Source of the DNA: Mucilaginibacter pankratovii
GTDB taxonomy: Bacteria > Bacteroidota > Bacteroidia > Sphingobacteriales > Sphingobacteriaceae
Reading direction: 5' to 3'
Length of the DNA stretch: 64,000 bases
Assembly: GCF_014773265.1 (NCBI RefSeq)
Contig: NZ_JACWMY010000010.1
Location: forward strand, 124,001 to 188,000
Shown: positions 24,973 to 32,879 of the stretch, piece by piece
Numbering within the stretch: position 1 is the stretch's first letter
Layout: each line of letters starts with the position of its first letter
Position numbers and translations under genes: made by a program
Notes under the pieces: generated by a model
The model's database searches: none
Told to the model about the DNA's origin: nothing
The model's input: the letters and a program-made list of their open reading frames with translations, nothing else

Positions 24973-26931
24973 CTATTTAAACCGGTAGTTTGCCCCCAGC
25001 ATAAAGTTTGCGCGACGGGTGTTATAACCCAGCCAATCCACATACTTTGTATCCAGCAGGTTGTATACATCGCCAAAGAAGCTAAGCTCTTTTGTGGCGC
25101 TGTATTGCAGGTGCAGATCTACCAGGTTGTATTGTTTTAAAACAACCGCTACAGGTGCGTAAGTGATTGGGTCGAAAGTTAGGTCGCTGCTGTTGCCGGT
25201 ATGTTTGTAATTTACACCAAAAGAAAAATCATTAGTTGCCTGGTACGATATGCCGGCACCGAAAGTGCTTTTCGGCCTGCGGTATAAGTTATTGGTTTGT
25301 ACACCGTTCTCATTTGTAAGCTTACCGGTTACGTAGGCATACCATGCAGATGCACTCAGCTTTTTATCGTGGTACTTCAGCTCTGTTTCGAAGCCTTTAT
25401 CTTTTTGTAAAGTCCCGTTTTTGTAGAAAGAGCTGTACGGCGGCACCGATTCTGAGAAAAAGTAAATTACATCCTTAGCATTTCGTTTGTAAAACGAGGT
25501 AGTGAACGACATCGTGTTTTTCACCACTTCCCAATCAAACCCGACTTCGTAGCTGTTGGTATATTCCGGTTTTAATTCACTATTGCCATATTGCGATACC
25601 AGTTGGTAAAGCGATGGCGCTTTGAATGCTGAGGCAACCGTACCGAAGATCTTAAACTGATCTGCCAGCAACACTGAAGGATTGATGGTATAAGTGAATT
25701 TGTTACCAAACTCGCTGTGGCGATTGTACCTGCCGCCCAGCTCCATGTGGAAGATATCTGATTTAAAGAACAAGGAAGTATAAACGCTGCCGATGCTGTT
25801 ATGCGCCAGCCCTGCTCCTATAACGCTTGGGCCGGGGGTATATCCCGGCTGCTCAAATAAACTGTACTGGCTGGTGTTGCTGTATTTGTAGCCGGCGCCA
25901 CTGGTAATATCAAAATATTTACCGAGGTTGTAATTTAAAACGGCCTCGGCGTTGGTAATACGGCCGATGTTTTTGGTTTCCTGGTGGGTTCCGCCATTAT
26001 CGGGCGGCAGATTGATAAAGTTATTATGTACGGTGTTCTGGCTCACGTTAAAATTCAGCAAACCTTTTGGCAGTTTAATTTTTGCGCCCAAGCCACCAAA
26101 CACAAAAGTGTTTTTATAATCGAAGTTCTTATCGTCGGCAAAAGCGCCATAGGGCAGGTTGCCATTGTTGCGGCTTACCTGCAGGTTACCGTTCAGCGCA
26201 AATTTGTTGGTGATCTGCTGGTCGACATTTACACTGGCCGAACGCTGGTGAAAGCCGTCCTTGGTAAAGTTGCCGGTACCCGGAGCATCCGTTGCTGCAG
26301 CGAAGCCTTTCGAATCGGAATTAGACAGGTTGATAGCTATGCCGGTTTTATTCAGTTTACCGTTCAATCCCGCGGCCTCTTTAAACGTGCCGTAGCTGCC
26401 GCCAACAAACTGCAGATTGCCTTTTAGCCCCTGGCTTTGCGGATGTTTGGTGATAATGTTGATCACACCTGCAACCGCGTCTGAGCCGTATAAGGTAGAG
26501 CCGCTGCCCTTCAACACCTCGATATGGTCTATCTGATCTAAAGGGAAGGCATTCAGGTCGTAACTACCATCGATGGACGCTGCGTTGTTGGCAGGGAAAC
26601 CATCTATCAATATCAACGTGTTACCCGATGATGCACCGCGCAGGAAAACTGACGTGCCGATACCAGGAGCGTTCTGCGCGCCTGAAAAGGTGATACCCGG
26701 AATGGTGTTCAATAGCTGCGGTAAGCTTCTGCCCTGCGAGCGTTCGATCTGCTGGGCGGAGATGATGGTAACCACCCGGCCTATTTCGCTTTGTTTTTTT
26801 GGTGAACGGGTAGCGGTAACTACAACGCCGTTAAGTACCCTGGTTGTGTCCTGGGCGAGGGCTGCAGTACTGTGCAGCGCCAGTTGTACAAGCCCCAGGC
26901 CTGCAGCAACAATTACGTAATTTTTTTTCAT
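24973..26931 (-). CDS. btuB: TonB-dependent vitamin B12 receptor (BtuB-like)
   Basis: A 652-residue outer-membrane receptor that imports cobalamin using TonB energy. It has a signal peptide (ending ALAQ near residue 26), then a TonB box-like stretch (VLNGVVVTATRSPKKQSEI). The plug domain includes LPQLLNTIPGITFSG, VFLRGASSGNTLILIDGFP and VLKGSGSTLYGSDAVAGVINIITK. The beta-barrel closes with NFMLGANYRFK, ending in an aromatic-basic-aromatic terminus. ATG 26931 begins the signal peptide; an upstream in-frame start at 27012 would add non-signal sequence. The cobalamin riboswitch lies about 110 nt upstream. Confidence 0.95.
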   Translation of the reverse strand: MKKNYVIVAAGLGLVQLALHSTAALAQDTTRVLNGVVVTATRSPKKQSEIGRVVTIISAQQIERSQGRSLPQLLNTIPGITFSGAQNAPGIGTSVFLRGASSGNTLILIDGFPANNAASIDGSYDLNAFPLDQIDHIEVLKGSGSTLYGSDAVAGVINIITKHPQSQGLKGNLQFVGGSYGTFKEAAGLNGKLNKTGIAINLSNSDSKGFAAATDAPGTGNFTKDGFHQRSASVNVDQQITNKFALNGNLQVSRNNGNLPYGAFADDKNFDYKNTFVFGGLGAKIKLPKGLLNFNVSQNTVHNNFINLPPDNGGTHQETKNIGRITNAEAVLNYNLGKYFDITSGAGYKYSNTSQYSLFEQPGYTPGPSVIGAGLAHNSIGSVYTSLFFKSDIFHMELGGRYNRHSEFGNKFTYTINPSVLLADQFKIFGTVASAFKAPSLYQLVSQYGNSELKPEYTNSYEVGFDWEVVKNTMSFTTSFYKRNAKDVIYFFSESVPPYSSFYKNGTLQKDKGFETELKYHDKKLSASAWYAYVTGKLTNENGVQTNNLYRRPKSTFGAGISYQATNDFSFGVNYKHTGNSSDLTFDPITYAPVAVVLKQYNLVDLHLQYSATKELSFFGDVYNLLDTKYVDWLGYNTRRANFMLGANYRFK

Positions 26932-27043
26932 GTTGTTGTGAGTGTAAACCCCACAGCATACAAGAAATGAACAGAATGGAAATACACTGTATAGAAGAGC
27001 ATTCACATTCAAGCTTCAATCCCCGAAAGCTATGAATAATATA

Positions 27044-27222
27044 ATGCTGAGGCAGGTATTCTGACTTGCTCCCCTCTGCCCTGTCTTCCCACCCCGACGG
27101 TGTCGGGACAGTGACTTTAAGATTGGGCCTCGGTTGATAGAGCTTACAGCTGCGGGACAGTTACAGATTTACACTGTATTCCCTTTTAATCCCGATTTTT
27201 AACATCAGGAACCTTAAGCGGC
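27044..27222 (-). ncRNA. Cobalamin riboswitch (AdoCbl type)
   Basis: Read on the minus strand the leader has the core elements of the B12 riboswitch: AAAGGGAATACAGTG, TGTAAATCTGTAACTG, the B12 box piece TCCCGCAGCTGTAAGC, a GC-rich variable hairpin (GTCCCGACACCGTCGGGGTG) and the 3' box AAGTCAGAATACCTGCC. It precedes the BtuB-like gene. Adenosylcobalamin binding is expected to reduce expression of the receptor and the DUF6580 gene. Confidence 0.95.
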
Positions 27223-27234
27223 GTAAAAGTACAA

Positions 27235-27496
27235 CAACATTTGCCATATGCAAATATGTTCCGGGGATTTATGCCCATAAGTGTCCCACTTTAAATGCGG
27301 GACACCCTATTTTTGCTTGTCATTGATTGCCAGTATTTTAACAAAAATCAGTGAAACACTTTGGGACATCCCTGCTGTTTAAATAATTGTTATAATAACT
27401 TTATTATCAATATTTTAAATATTAAAAGCGTGAGTGACCTAAAAACAGGGCAAAACAGTTTGATTGGCAACTTTCATTGAATTTTTCCATAAATAG
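27235..27496. other. Gap upstream of the riboswitch leader
   Basis: The promoter of the B12 operon should lie near 27235-27290 on the minus strand, but no clear -7 box is seen. The rest is AT-rich with no gene. Confidence 0.4.
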
Positions 27497-27778
27497 ATGA
27501 CGCAAAACACAAATTTTGCAATTAAGGATTTACTCTCTAACTTTAATATTATGATACGCGAGATTATTGACCAGGCTGATTCAATTGTTACCCTACTTCT
27601 TCCAACAGATACGGTAGGTAAAAGAGTGGAAGTTATTGCTTTTGAAATTGATGGAGAGAAAAATGCGCTGACAAAGGCGCAAATGCTTGCCCAAATACAA
27701 GATTTAACAGTTCGCTCTCTAACAGATTTAAGCGGCTTTAAATTTAATCGCGACGAAGCCAATAATTATGACGAGTAG
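27497..27778 (+). CDS. Antitoxin-like small protein without its toxin
   Basis: A 93-residue protein: a helical start (AIKDLLSNFNIMIREIIDQADSI), a short strand region and a C-terminal tail LTDLSGFKFNRDEANNYDE. The tail resembles those of Bacteroidota antitoxins that pair with PIN-domain (VapC-like) toxins, but this is a recollection of pattern and not certain. No PIN gene follows: an ATG overlapping its end (27768) opens a frame of only 16 codons. The next complete gene is a RAYT transposase. Confidence 0.5.
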   Translation: MTQNTNFAIKDLLSNFNIMIREIIDQADSIVTLLLPTDTVGKRVEVIAFEIDGEKNALTKAQMLAQIQDLTVRSLTDLSGFKFNRDEANNYDE

Positions 27779-27827
27779 TAATTTCTCTCTATTTCTTAAC
27801 AAACAATTGGTGAATTAAAACATCTTC

Positions 27828-27844
27828 GCATCCCATCGGGATGC
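27828..27844. repeat. Palindrome upstream of the RAYT gene
   Basis: GCATCCCATCGGGATGC: 7-bp arms around ATC, followed by CTGGTTGGTAGAAAA. The TTGGTAGAAAA tail recurs at other palindromes of this cluster. Confidence 0.75.
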
Positions 27845-27876
27845 CTGGTTGGTAGAAAAAAATAATTACATTAGTT

Positions 27877-27891
27877 CGTTCCATAGGAACG
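27877..27891. repeat. Palindrome CGTTCCATAGGAACG next to the RAYT gene
   Basis: Arms CGTTCC/GGAACG around ATA, followed by ATTGGTGG. The same 15-mer and the following ATTGGTG occur again at 28593. Confidence 0.8.
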
Positions 27892-27921
27892 ATTGGTGGT
27901 TCGCAAATATGATTAACCGGC

Positions 27922-28383
27922 ATGCCTAACAGTTACACCCAACTTCATATCCAATTTGTTTTTGCCGTGAAATACCGGGGTGCACTTATTGATGACGATT
28001 GGAAAGAACGACTGCATCAATACATTACAGGCATCTTCCAGCAAAACGAACATAAAATGTTGCAAATAAACAGCATGCCCGACCATATTCATATTTTTAT
28101 AGGCATGAGGCCACATCAATCGATATCCTCGTTAGTGCAGAATGTAAAAACCGAAAGTACAAAGTGGATAAAAGCTCAAAAGTTTTGTTCCTTTCCTTTC
28201 GCCTGGCAAGAAGGCTATGGTGCTTTTTCATACGGTAAAAGCCAGCTAGACCATGTTGTTCGATACATTAAAAATCAAGAACAACATCACAAAAGGAAAA
28301 CATTTTTAGAAGAGTACCATGATTTTTTAACCGCCTTTGAAATAGATTGGGATGAAAAATACATCTTCAAAGAATTGGAATAG
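27922..28383 (+). CDS. REP-associated tyrosine transposase (RAYT, Y1 family)
   Basis: A 153-residue HUH-endonuclease of the IS200/RAYT group. The HUH motif is MPDHIHIFIGM near residues 52-62, and the catalytic tyrosine is in HVVRYIKNQEQHH near residue 116. The length and start (MPNSYTQLHIQFVFAVKYR) fit the family. Such enzymes are single-copy genes that nick at short palindromes, and six such palindromes lie within 0.6 kb here. No second transposase gene and no intact IS ends are seen, so it is a domesticated-type RAYT rather than an active insertion sequence. Confidence 0.92.
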   Translation: MPNSYTQLHIQFVFAVKYRGALIDDDWKERLHQYITGIFQQNEHKMLQINSMPDHIHIFIGMRPHQSISSLVQNVKTESTKWIKAQKFCSFPFAWQEGYGAFSYGKSQLDHVVRYIKNQEQHHKRKTFLEEYHDFLTAFEIDWDEKYIFKELE

Positions 28384-28411
28384 GCGCTTGATTTAATCGT
28401 GATTACACCAG

Positions 28412-28428
28412 GCGTTCCGATGGAACGC
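28412..28428. repeat. Palindrome downstream of the RAYT gene
   Basis: GCGTTCCGATGGAACGC: 7-bp arms around GAT, preceded by ACACCAG, which is the inverted form of the GGTG tail seen at the 5' side. Confidence 0.78.
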
Positions 28429-28460
28429 TTAAGCATTTCTTTTGATTTTCTACCAACGAG

Positions 28461-28477
28461 ATGTTCCGATGGAACAT
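28461..28477. repeat. Palindrome downstream of the RAYT gene
   Basis: ATGTTCCGATGGAACAT: 7-bp arms around GAT, preceded by TTTTCTACCAACGAG, the inverted TTGGTAGAAAA tail. Confidence 0.78.
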
Positions 28478-28535
28478 TTATTTTCTTGATACTTTGATAG
28501 TGCGTAGTGCGCAACTTCAATATTAATATTTAAGT

Positions 28536-28566
28536 CCAATGCGTGTTCCTAAGGAACACGCATTGG
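28536..28566. repeat. Long palindrome downstream of the RAYT gene
   Basis: Fifteen-base arms (CCAATGCGTGTTCCT and its exact complement) around one A, followed by TAGAAAATA. The longest of the cluster. Confidence 0.8.
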
Positions 28567-28592
28567 TAGAAAATAGACAAAATAAAACATGT

Positions 28593-28607
28593 CGTTCCAT
28601 AGGAACG
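28593..28607. repeat. Second copy of CGTTCCATAGGAACG
   Basis: Identical to the 15-mer at 27877 and likewise followed by ATTGGTG. The identity of the two copies on either side of the RAYT gene suggests they mark one mobilised or duplicated unit. Confidence 0.8.
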
Positions 28608-28692
28608 ATTGGTGATACCAAGCTCGAGGGCAACGAACTGTGTTGCCATTGAGTGAACGCTAACTATATATGACAATAAAATTAAAATATAA

Positions 28693-28725
28693 TTTGGATA
28701 TTAAAATCGCATTCACATATATTTG
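28693..28725 (+). promoter_or_regulatory. Promoter of the metY-metX-hom operon
   Basis: TTTG at 28693-28696 and TATATTTG at 28718-28725 with a 21-nt spacer. Unlike the 49-55 kb units, no TCTAY-N7-RTAGA palindrome is present. Confidence 0.65.
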
Positions 28726-28778
28726 CGCTCGTTAATCGGTAGTAATACCTTAATCAATTCCCCTCAAAAGGATTTTGG

Positions 28779-28886
28779 TTTATAAAGAAGCGGCGAGAGA
28801 TCAGGCTCGAAAACCCGCTGGCAACCCTCCAAAATGGAGAAGGTGCCAATTCCTGTCCCGGAAAAAGTATACCCGGGGGATATAAA
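28779..28886 (+). ncRNA. SAM riboswitch (S-box, SAM-I superfamily)
   Basis: Core S-box elements are GAGAGATCAGGCTCGAAAA, CCCGCTGGCAACC and AAGGTGCCAATTCCTG, closed by a TTTATA/TATAAA stem. A CCCGG hairpin follows at 28857-28877. It leads the methionine operon and, 10 nt further on, a cysteine-rich leader ORF. The sequence deviates somewhat from the consensus, so SAM-I/IV-like is possible. Confidence 0.82.
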
Positions 28887-28895
28887 TTTTTAATC

Positions 28896-29006
28896 ATGAA
28901 AAGTACAACTTACGTAGCTCAACAAAACACCCAGCAATCCCAATCGGGACAAACTTCTGCATACAACCAAATTATTGGCTGTATTTGTATGTGTTGCTGC
29001 TGTTGA
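28896..29006 (+). CDS. Cysteine-rich leader peptide of the met operon
   Basis: A 36-codon ORF between the SAM riboswitch and metY. It is Gln/Ser/Thr-rich, then ends with GCICMCCCC just before TGA (six Cys in the last eight residues; codons TGT, TGT, TGT-TGC-TGC-TGT). The start region TTTTTAATC-ATG is AT-rich, as is usual in this phylum. A run of Cys codons right at the end is the classic form of an attenuation leader that senses charged Cys-tRNA, as known from polycysteine upstream ORFs in mycobacteria. GGGGGA at 28875 and TCCCCC at 29020 on either side could pair. metY begins 116 nt later. Confidence 0.78.
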   Translation: MKSTTYVAQQNTQQSQSGQTSAYNQIIGCICMCCCC

Positions 29007-29122
29007 TCCTGTAACACGTTCCCCCTTTTAATTTTCCGGAAGCACGCGTGATACCCTAAAGGATAGTATTATCCTGTCGTAATTATACATTTTTCATTCA
29101 AAAACCCTTAAATCTACAGATT

Positions 29123-30436
29123 ATGTCAAGCTTAAAATTCGAAACCTTACAACTACATGCCGGCCAGGAAGTTGACCCAACTACAGGGGCACGCGCCGTG
29201 CCTTTATACCAAACAACCTCTTACGTTTTTAATAGTGCCGAACACGGTGCAAACCTGTTTGCCCTGAAAGAATTTGGCAATATATATACCCGCCTGATGA
29301 ACCCCACTACCGATGTGTTTGAAAAACGCATCGCGGCGTTGGAAGGTGGTGTAGCCGCTTTGGCCACAGCATCCGGCCAGGCGGCGCAATTCATCGCCTT
29401 AAATAATATTTTGCAGGTAGGCGATAACTTTGTTACCTCGCCATTTTTGTACGGTGGTACTTATAACCAGTTTAAAGTAGCCTTTAAACGCCTGGGGATT
29501 GATGTACGTTTCGCAAAGGACGATACCGCCGAAAATATTGAACCGCTTATCGACGAAAAAACAAAAGCCATTTACGTGGAAACCATTGGTAACCCCGGCT
29601 TTAACATCCCCGATTTTGAAAAATTAGCGGCGCTGGCCAATAAGCACGATCTGCCGCTGATAGTAGATAACACTTTTGCTGCGGGTGGCTATCTGTTTCG
29701 CCCCCTGCAACATGGCGCGCATGTGGTGGTAGAATCAACTACTAAGTGGATCAACGGACATGGCACCAGCATTGGCGGTGCTATTATAGATGGTGGCAAC
29801 TATAACTGGGGCAACGGCAAATACCCGCAATTTACCGAACCATCCGAAGGTTACCACGGTTTGGTTTTTGCCGATGTGTTTGGCGTTAACGGCCCCTTCG
29901 GTAATATTCAATTTATTATCCGCGCACGTGTAGAAGGGCTTCGCGATTTCGGCCCGTCGCAATCACCATTTAATTCATGGCTGAATATACAGGGACTGGA
30001 AACACTTTCCCTGCGTGTACAGCGCCATGTAGATAACGCTTTAGAGCTTGCCAAATGGCTGGAGCAACATCCGCAGGTGGCTAAAGTGAACTATCCTGGT
30101 TTAGAGTCATCGCCACAGCATACCCTCGCCAAAAAGTATTTAAAAAATGGTTTCGGCGCGGTACTTTCTTTCGAATTGAAGGGCGGTAAGGAACTGGCTT
30201 CGGCAGTGATAGATAACCTGAAACTGGTGAGCCATCTGGCTAATGTTGGTGATGCAAAAACACTCATCATTCAGCCATCGGCAACTACTCACCAGCAACT
30301 AAGCGATGCCGAGCAGCTGTCTGCCGGTGTAGCACCTGCCCAGCTGCGCGTTGCGGTTGGCATTGAACATATTGACGATATTAAAGCTGATTTTGCCCAA
30401 GCGTTTGCCAAAGTGGCCGAGTTGGAATTAGCATAA
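29123..30436 (+). CDS. metY: O-acetylhomoserine aminocarboxypropyltransferase (O-acetylhomoserine sulfhydrylase)
   Basis: A 437-residue PLP enzyme of the Cys/Met metabolism family. It makes homocysteine from O-acetylhomoserine and sulfide (direct sulfhydrylation), and may also form cysteine. Landmarks are FETLQLHAGQEVDPTTGARAVPLYQTTSYVF at the start, NIYTRLMNPTTDVFE, and the PLP lysine Lys208 in ESTTKWINGHGTSIGG. Its substrate is supplied by MetX, encoded next. It is under the SAM riboswitch and the Cys-rich leader. Confidence 0.96.
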   Translation: MSSLKFETLQLHAGQEVDPTTGARAVPLYQTTSYVFNSAEHGANLFALKEFGNIYTRLMNPTTDVFEKRIAALEGGVAALATASGQAAQFIALNNILQVGDNFVTSPFLYGGTYNQFKVAFKRLGIDVRFAKDDTAENIEPLIDEKTKAIYVETIGNPGFNIPDFEKLAALANKHDLPLIVDNTFAAGGYLFRPLQHGAHVVVESTTKWINGHGTSIGGAIIDGGNYNWGNGKYPQFTEPSEGYHGLVFADVFGVNGPFGNIQFIIRARVEGLRDFGPSQSPFNSWLNIQGLETLSLRVQRHVDNALELAKWLEQHPQVAKVNYPGLESSPQHTLAKKYLKNGFGAVLSFELKGGKELASAVIDNLKLVSHLANVGDAKTLIIQPSATTHQQLSDAEQLSAGVAPAQLRVAVGIEHIDDIKADFAQAFAKVAELELA

Positions 30437-30517
30437 GGTGTTTTTTAGTTTTTAAAGTGATGTTATGAGGGAATAGTTGTTTTAGCCAACTGCTCCCTAT
30501 TAACGAAAAGTACAGAA

Positions 30518-31573
30518 ATGAGTTTACAAAGTTTTACATACACAGGTACATTCGAGCTGGAAAACGGCAGTAAAATAAAAGATCTGCAAATAGGCTACAA
30601 TACTTATGGCAGCATTAACAAAAACCGCGATAACGTGGTTTGGGTATGCCATGCACTCACAGCAAATTCGGATGTTTTTGATTGGTGGAAAGGTTTTTTT
30701 GGAGCGAACGACCACTTTAACCCCGAGGAGCATTTTGTTATCTGCGCCAATATTTTGGGTTCGCCGTATGGTACGGTTAGTCCGTTAAGTATCAACCCAA
30801 GCACCGGGCAGCCTTACTATCTTGCTTTTCCCGAGTTTACCATTCGTGATATTGTAAAAGCACATAAACTATTGGCCGACCATTTAGAGATAGCGCACAT
30901 CGAGATCCTGTTAGGTGGCTCACTGGGTGGCCAGCAGGCTTTGGAATGGAGCATCATCGAACCGCAGCGTATCAAAAATTTGATACTGATAGCTACCAAT
31001 GCCCGCCATTCGCCCTGGGGGATAGCCTTTAACGAGTCGCAGCGCCTGGCTATTACAGCCGACCGGACTTTTTACACCAACGCGCCCGATGGCGGCAGCA
31101 AGGGCCTTAAAGCGGCACGAAGCATAGCGCTCCTATCCTACCGTAGCTATAAAACCTATGATATTACCCAGCAGGAGGATGATCACGCGCTTACCGATAA
31201 CTTTAAAGCATCCAGTTACCAAAGTTACCAGGGGCAAAAACTGGTAAACAGGTATAATGCCTATAGCTACTGGTATTTAACCAAGGCGATGGATTCGCAC
31301 AATGTGGGCCGCGGCCGTGGCGGGGTTGATAAGGCATTAAGCCTGGTGAAGGCCCGCACGCTGGTTATCGGCATTAAATCTGATGTATTGTTCCCTGTGG
31401 AGGAGCAGCAGTATTTATTCAGGCATATCCCAAAATCCGCCTTCGCCGAGCTGGATTCGTTTTACGGGCACGATGGCTTTTTAATTGAAACACAAGATCT
31501 CACAAATATTGTCACTTCGTTTTTTAAAACCGACGTGAAAGGAAAAATTATAGAATTGCAAAAAACTGCTTAA
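30518..31573 (+). CDS. metX: Homoserine O-acetyltransferase
   Basis: A 351-residue alpha/beta-hydrolase-fold enzyme that transfers acetyl from acetyl-CoA to homoserine, the first committed step of methionine synthesis. The nucleophile is Ser135 in LLGGSLGGQQALEW. The Asp and His of the triad lie in KSDVLFPVEEQQ and YGHDGFLIE. The N-terminal block YNTYGSINKNRDNVVWVCHALT is characteristic. Its stop overlaps the ATG of the homoserine dehydrogenase gene by one base. Confidence 0.96.
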   Translation: MSLQSFTYTGTFELENGSKIKDLQIGYNTYGSINKNRDNVVWVCHALTANSDVFDWWKGFFGANDHFNPEEHFVICANILGSPYGTVSPLSINPSTGQPYYLAFPEFTIRDIVKAHKLLADHLEIAHIEILLGGSLGGQQALEWSIIEPQRIKNLILIATNARHSPWGIAFNESQRLAITADRTFYTNAPDGGSKGLKAARSIALLSYRSYKTYDITQQEDDHALTDNFKASSYQSYQGQKLVNRYNAYSYWYLTKAMDSHNVGRGRGGVDKALSLVKARTLVIGIKSDVLFPVEEQQYLFRHIPKSAFAELDSFYGHDGFLIETQDLTNIVTSFFKTDVKGKIIELQKTA

Positions 31574-32799
31574 TGAGTAAGAAACTAAACATTGGCCTCT
31601 TCGGTTTTGGAGTGGTAGGCCAGGGACTGTACGATATTATCCGCACCAAAAACCTCAACCTCGAAATAAAGAAAATAGCCATCAAAAACCCCGGTAAACT
31701 GCGCACTCTGCCGCAGGAACTGTTTACCACCGACCGGGATGAGATACTAAATAACCCCGAGATAAACACCGTTGTTGAACTGATAAATGATACCGAAGCC
31801 GCGTTTGAAATTGTATCTCGCGCCCTGGCATCCGGTAAAAATGTGGTATCGGCCAGTAAAAAAATGATCGCCATTTACCTGCGCGAATTGATTGAACTGC
31901 AGGAGAAACACGGCACTTCGCTATTATACGAAGGCGCTGTTTGTGGTAGCATCCCCATCATCCGCAACCTGGAGGAATATTACGATAACGAATTGCTGCA
32001 CTCTATCAGCGGGATCTTCAACGGCTCATCCAACTATATCCTGTCTAAAGGTTTCTTAGAGGGTTTAGATTACGATAGCGCCCTTAAGCAGGCGCAGGAT
32101 CTGGGCTTTGCCGAAACCGACCCCACTATGGACGTTGGCGGTTATGATGCCAAATTTAAGCTGATTATAGCGGCGGCACACGCTTACGGCGTTATTGTGG
32201 AACCGGAAAAGGTACTGAATATCGGCATCCAAAACCTCAGCGCAAACGACCTGCAATACGCCCGCGAAAAAAACCTGAAGATAAAACTGGTACCCGTTGC
32301 CAAGGAGCTGGATGCCCGTAACGTAGCGATGTTTGTATTGCCAAAATTTGTAACCGAAAGCGAGTTTTTATACAACGTAGAGTACGAATACAACGGCGTA
32401 ACCGTACAGGCCGCCTTTGCCGATCAGCAGTTTTTCTTTGGAAAAGGCGCGGGCGGCCACCCTACCGGTTCGGCGGTACTATCAGATATTGCAGCGCTGC
32501 GTTACGACTATGGCTATGAGTATAAAAAAGCTAAAGCGGTTAGAGATCTGCACTTCACCAACAACATTGAGCTAAACATTTACCTGCGTTATGAAGATGA
32601 GGTATTGGTAGAAGCATTAGAATTTGAGTCGATAAAAGAACGTTATTACTCAGGTAGTTATAAGTTTGTTATCGGAAAGATCAATTTACAAAAACTGATA
32701 GACAACCAACAACGTATATCAGATAACAAGGCATTCGTAGCATTTGCCGATCAGCTAACAGGGGTCAGTTTAGCCCCGGCAAAAATACCTGCCGCCTGA
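31573..32799 (+). CDS. hom: Homoserine dehydrogenase
   Basis: A 408-residue NAD(P)-dependent homoserine dehydrogenase, making homoserine from aspartate semialdehyde. The Rossmann motif GLFGFGVVGQGLYD starts the chain. The catalytic region has SASKKMIA and YEGAVCGSIPIIRNLEEYY, then GIFNGSSNYILS and LGFAETDPTMDVGGYDAKFKL. No typical ACT regulatory domain is evident at the C-terminus, so feedback control may be weak or indirect. It is the third gene of the metY-metX-hom operon, overlaps metX by one base, and is followed by a strong terminator. Confidence 0.95.
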   Translation: MSKKLNIGLFGFGVVGQGLYDIIRTKNLNLEIKKIAIKNPGKLRTLPQELFTTDRDEILNNPEINTVVELINDTEAAFEIVSRALASGKNVVSASKKMIAIYLRELIELQEKHGTSLLYEGAVCGSIPIIRNLEEYYDNELLHSISGIFNGSSNYILSKGFLEGLDYDSALKQAQDLGFAETDPTMDVGGYDAKFKLIIAAAHAYGVIVEPEKVLNIGIQNLSANDLQYAREKNLKIKLVPVAKELDARNVAMFVLPKFVTESEFLYNVEYEYNGVTVQAAFADQQFFFGKGAGGHPTGSAVLSDIAALRYDYGYEYKKAKAVRDLHFTNNIELNIYLRYEDEVLVEALEFESIKERYYSGSYKFVIGKINLQKLIDNQQRISDNKAFVAFADQLTGVSLAPAKIPAA

Positions 32800-32823
32800 A
32801 GTTTTTTAGTAGATTCTTCAGGT

Positions 32824-32858
32824 AAAACAGAAGGCCCTTTACGGGCCTTTTGTTTTTT
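32824..32858 (+). terminator. Intrinsic terminator of the met operon
   Basis: AAAACAGAAGGCCC and GGGCCTTTTGTTTT (one mismatch) around TTTAC, with T-rich tail. Confidence 0.88.
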
Positions 32859-32879
32859 GTAGAATTCACATTTAATTAA

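Noticed and set aside
27439..27762. 107-codon minus-strand frame opposite the antitoxin-like gene
   Set aside because: The plus-strand frame has a better start, composition and end motif; the antisense one is Ser/Arg/Val-rich in a way typical of shadow frames.
27922..28383. Active IS200/IS605 insertion sequence
   Set aside because: No tnpB and no typical element ends are found; the single short gene with surrounding palindromes fits RAYT.
28411..28607. CRISPR-like array of spaced palindromes
   Set aside because: The palindromes differ from one another and the spacing is irregular (about 20-60 nt); they fit REP-like RAYT targets.
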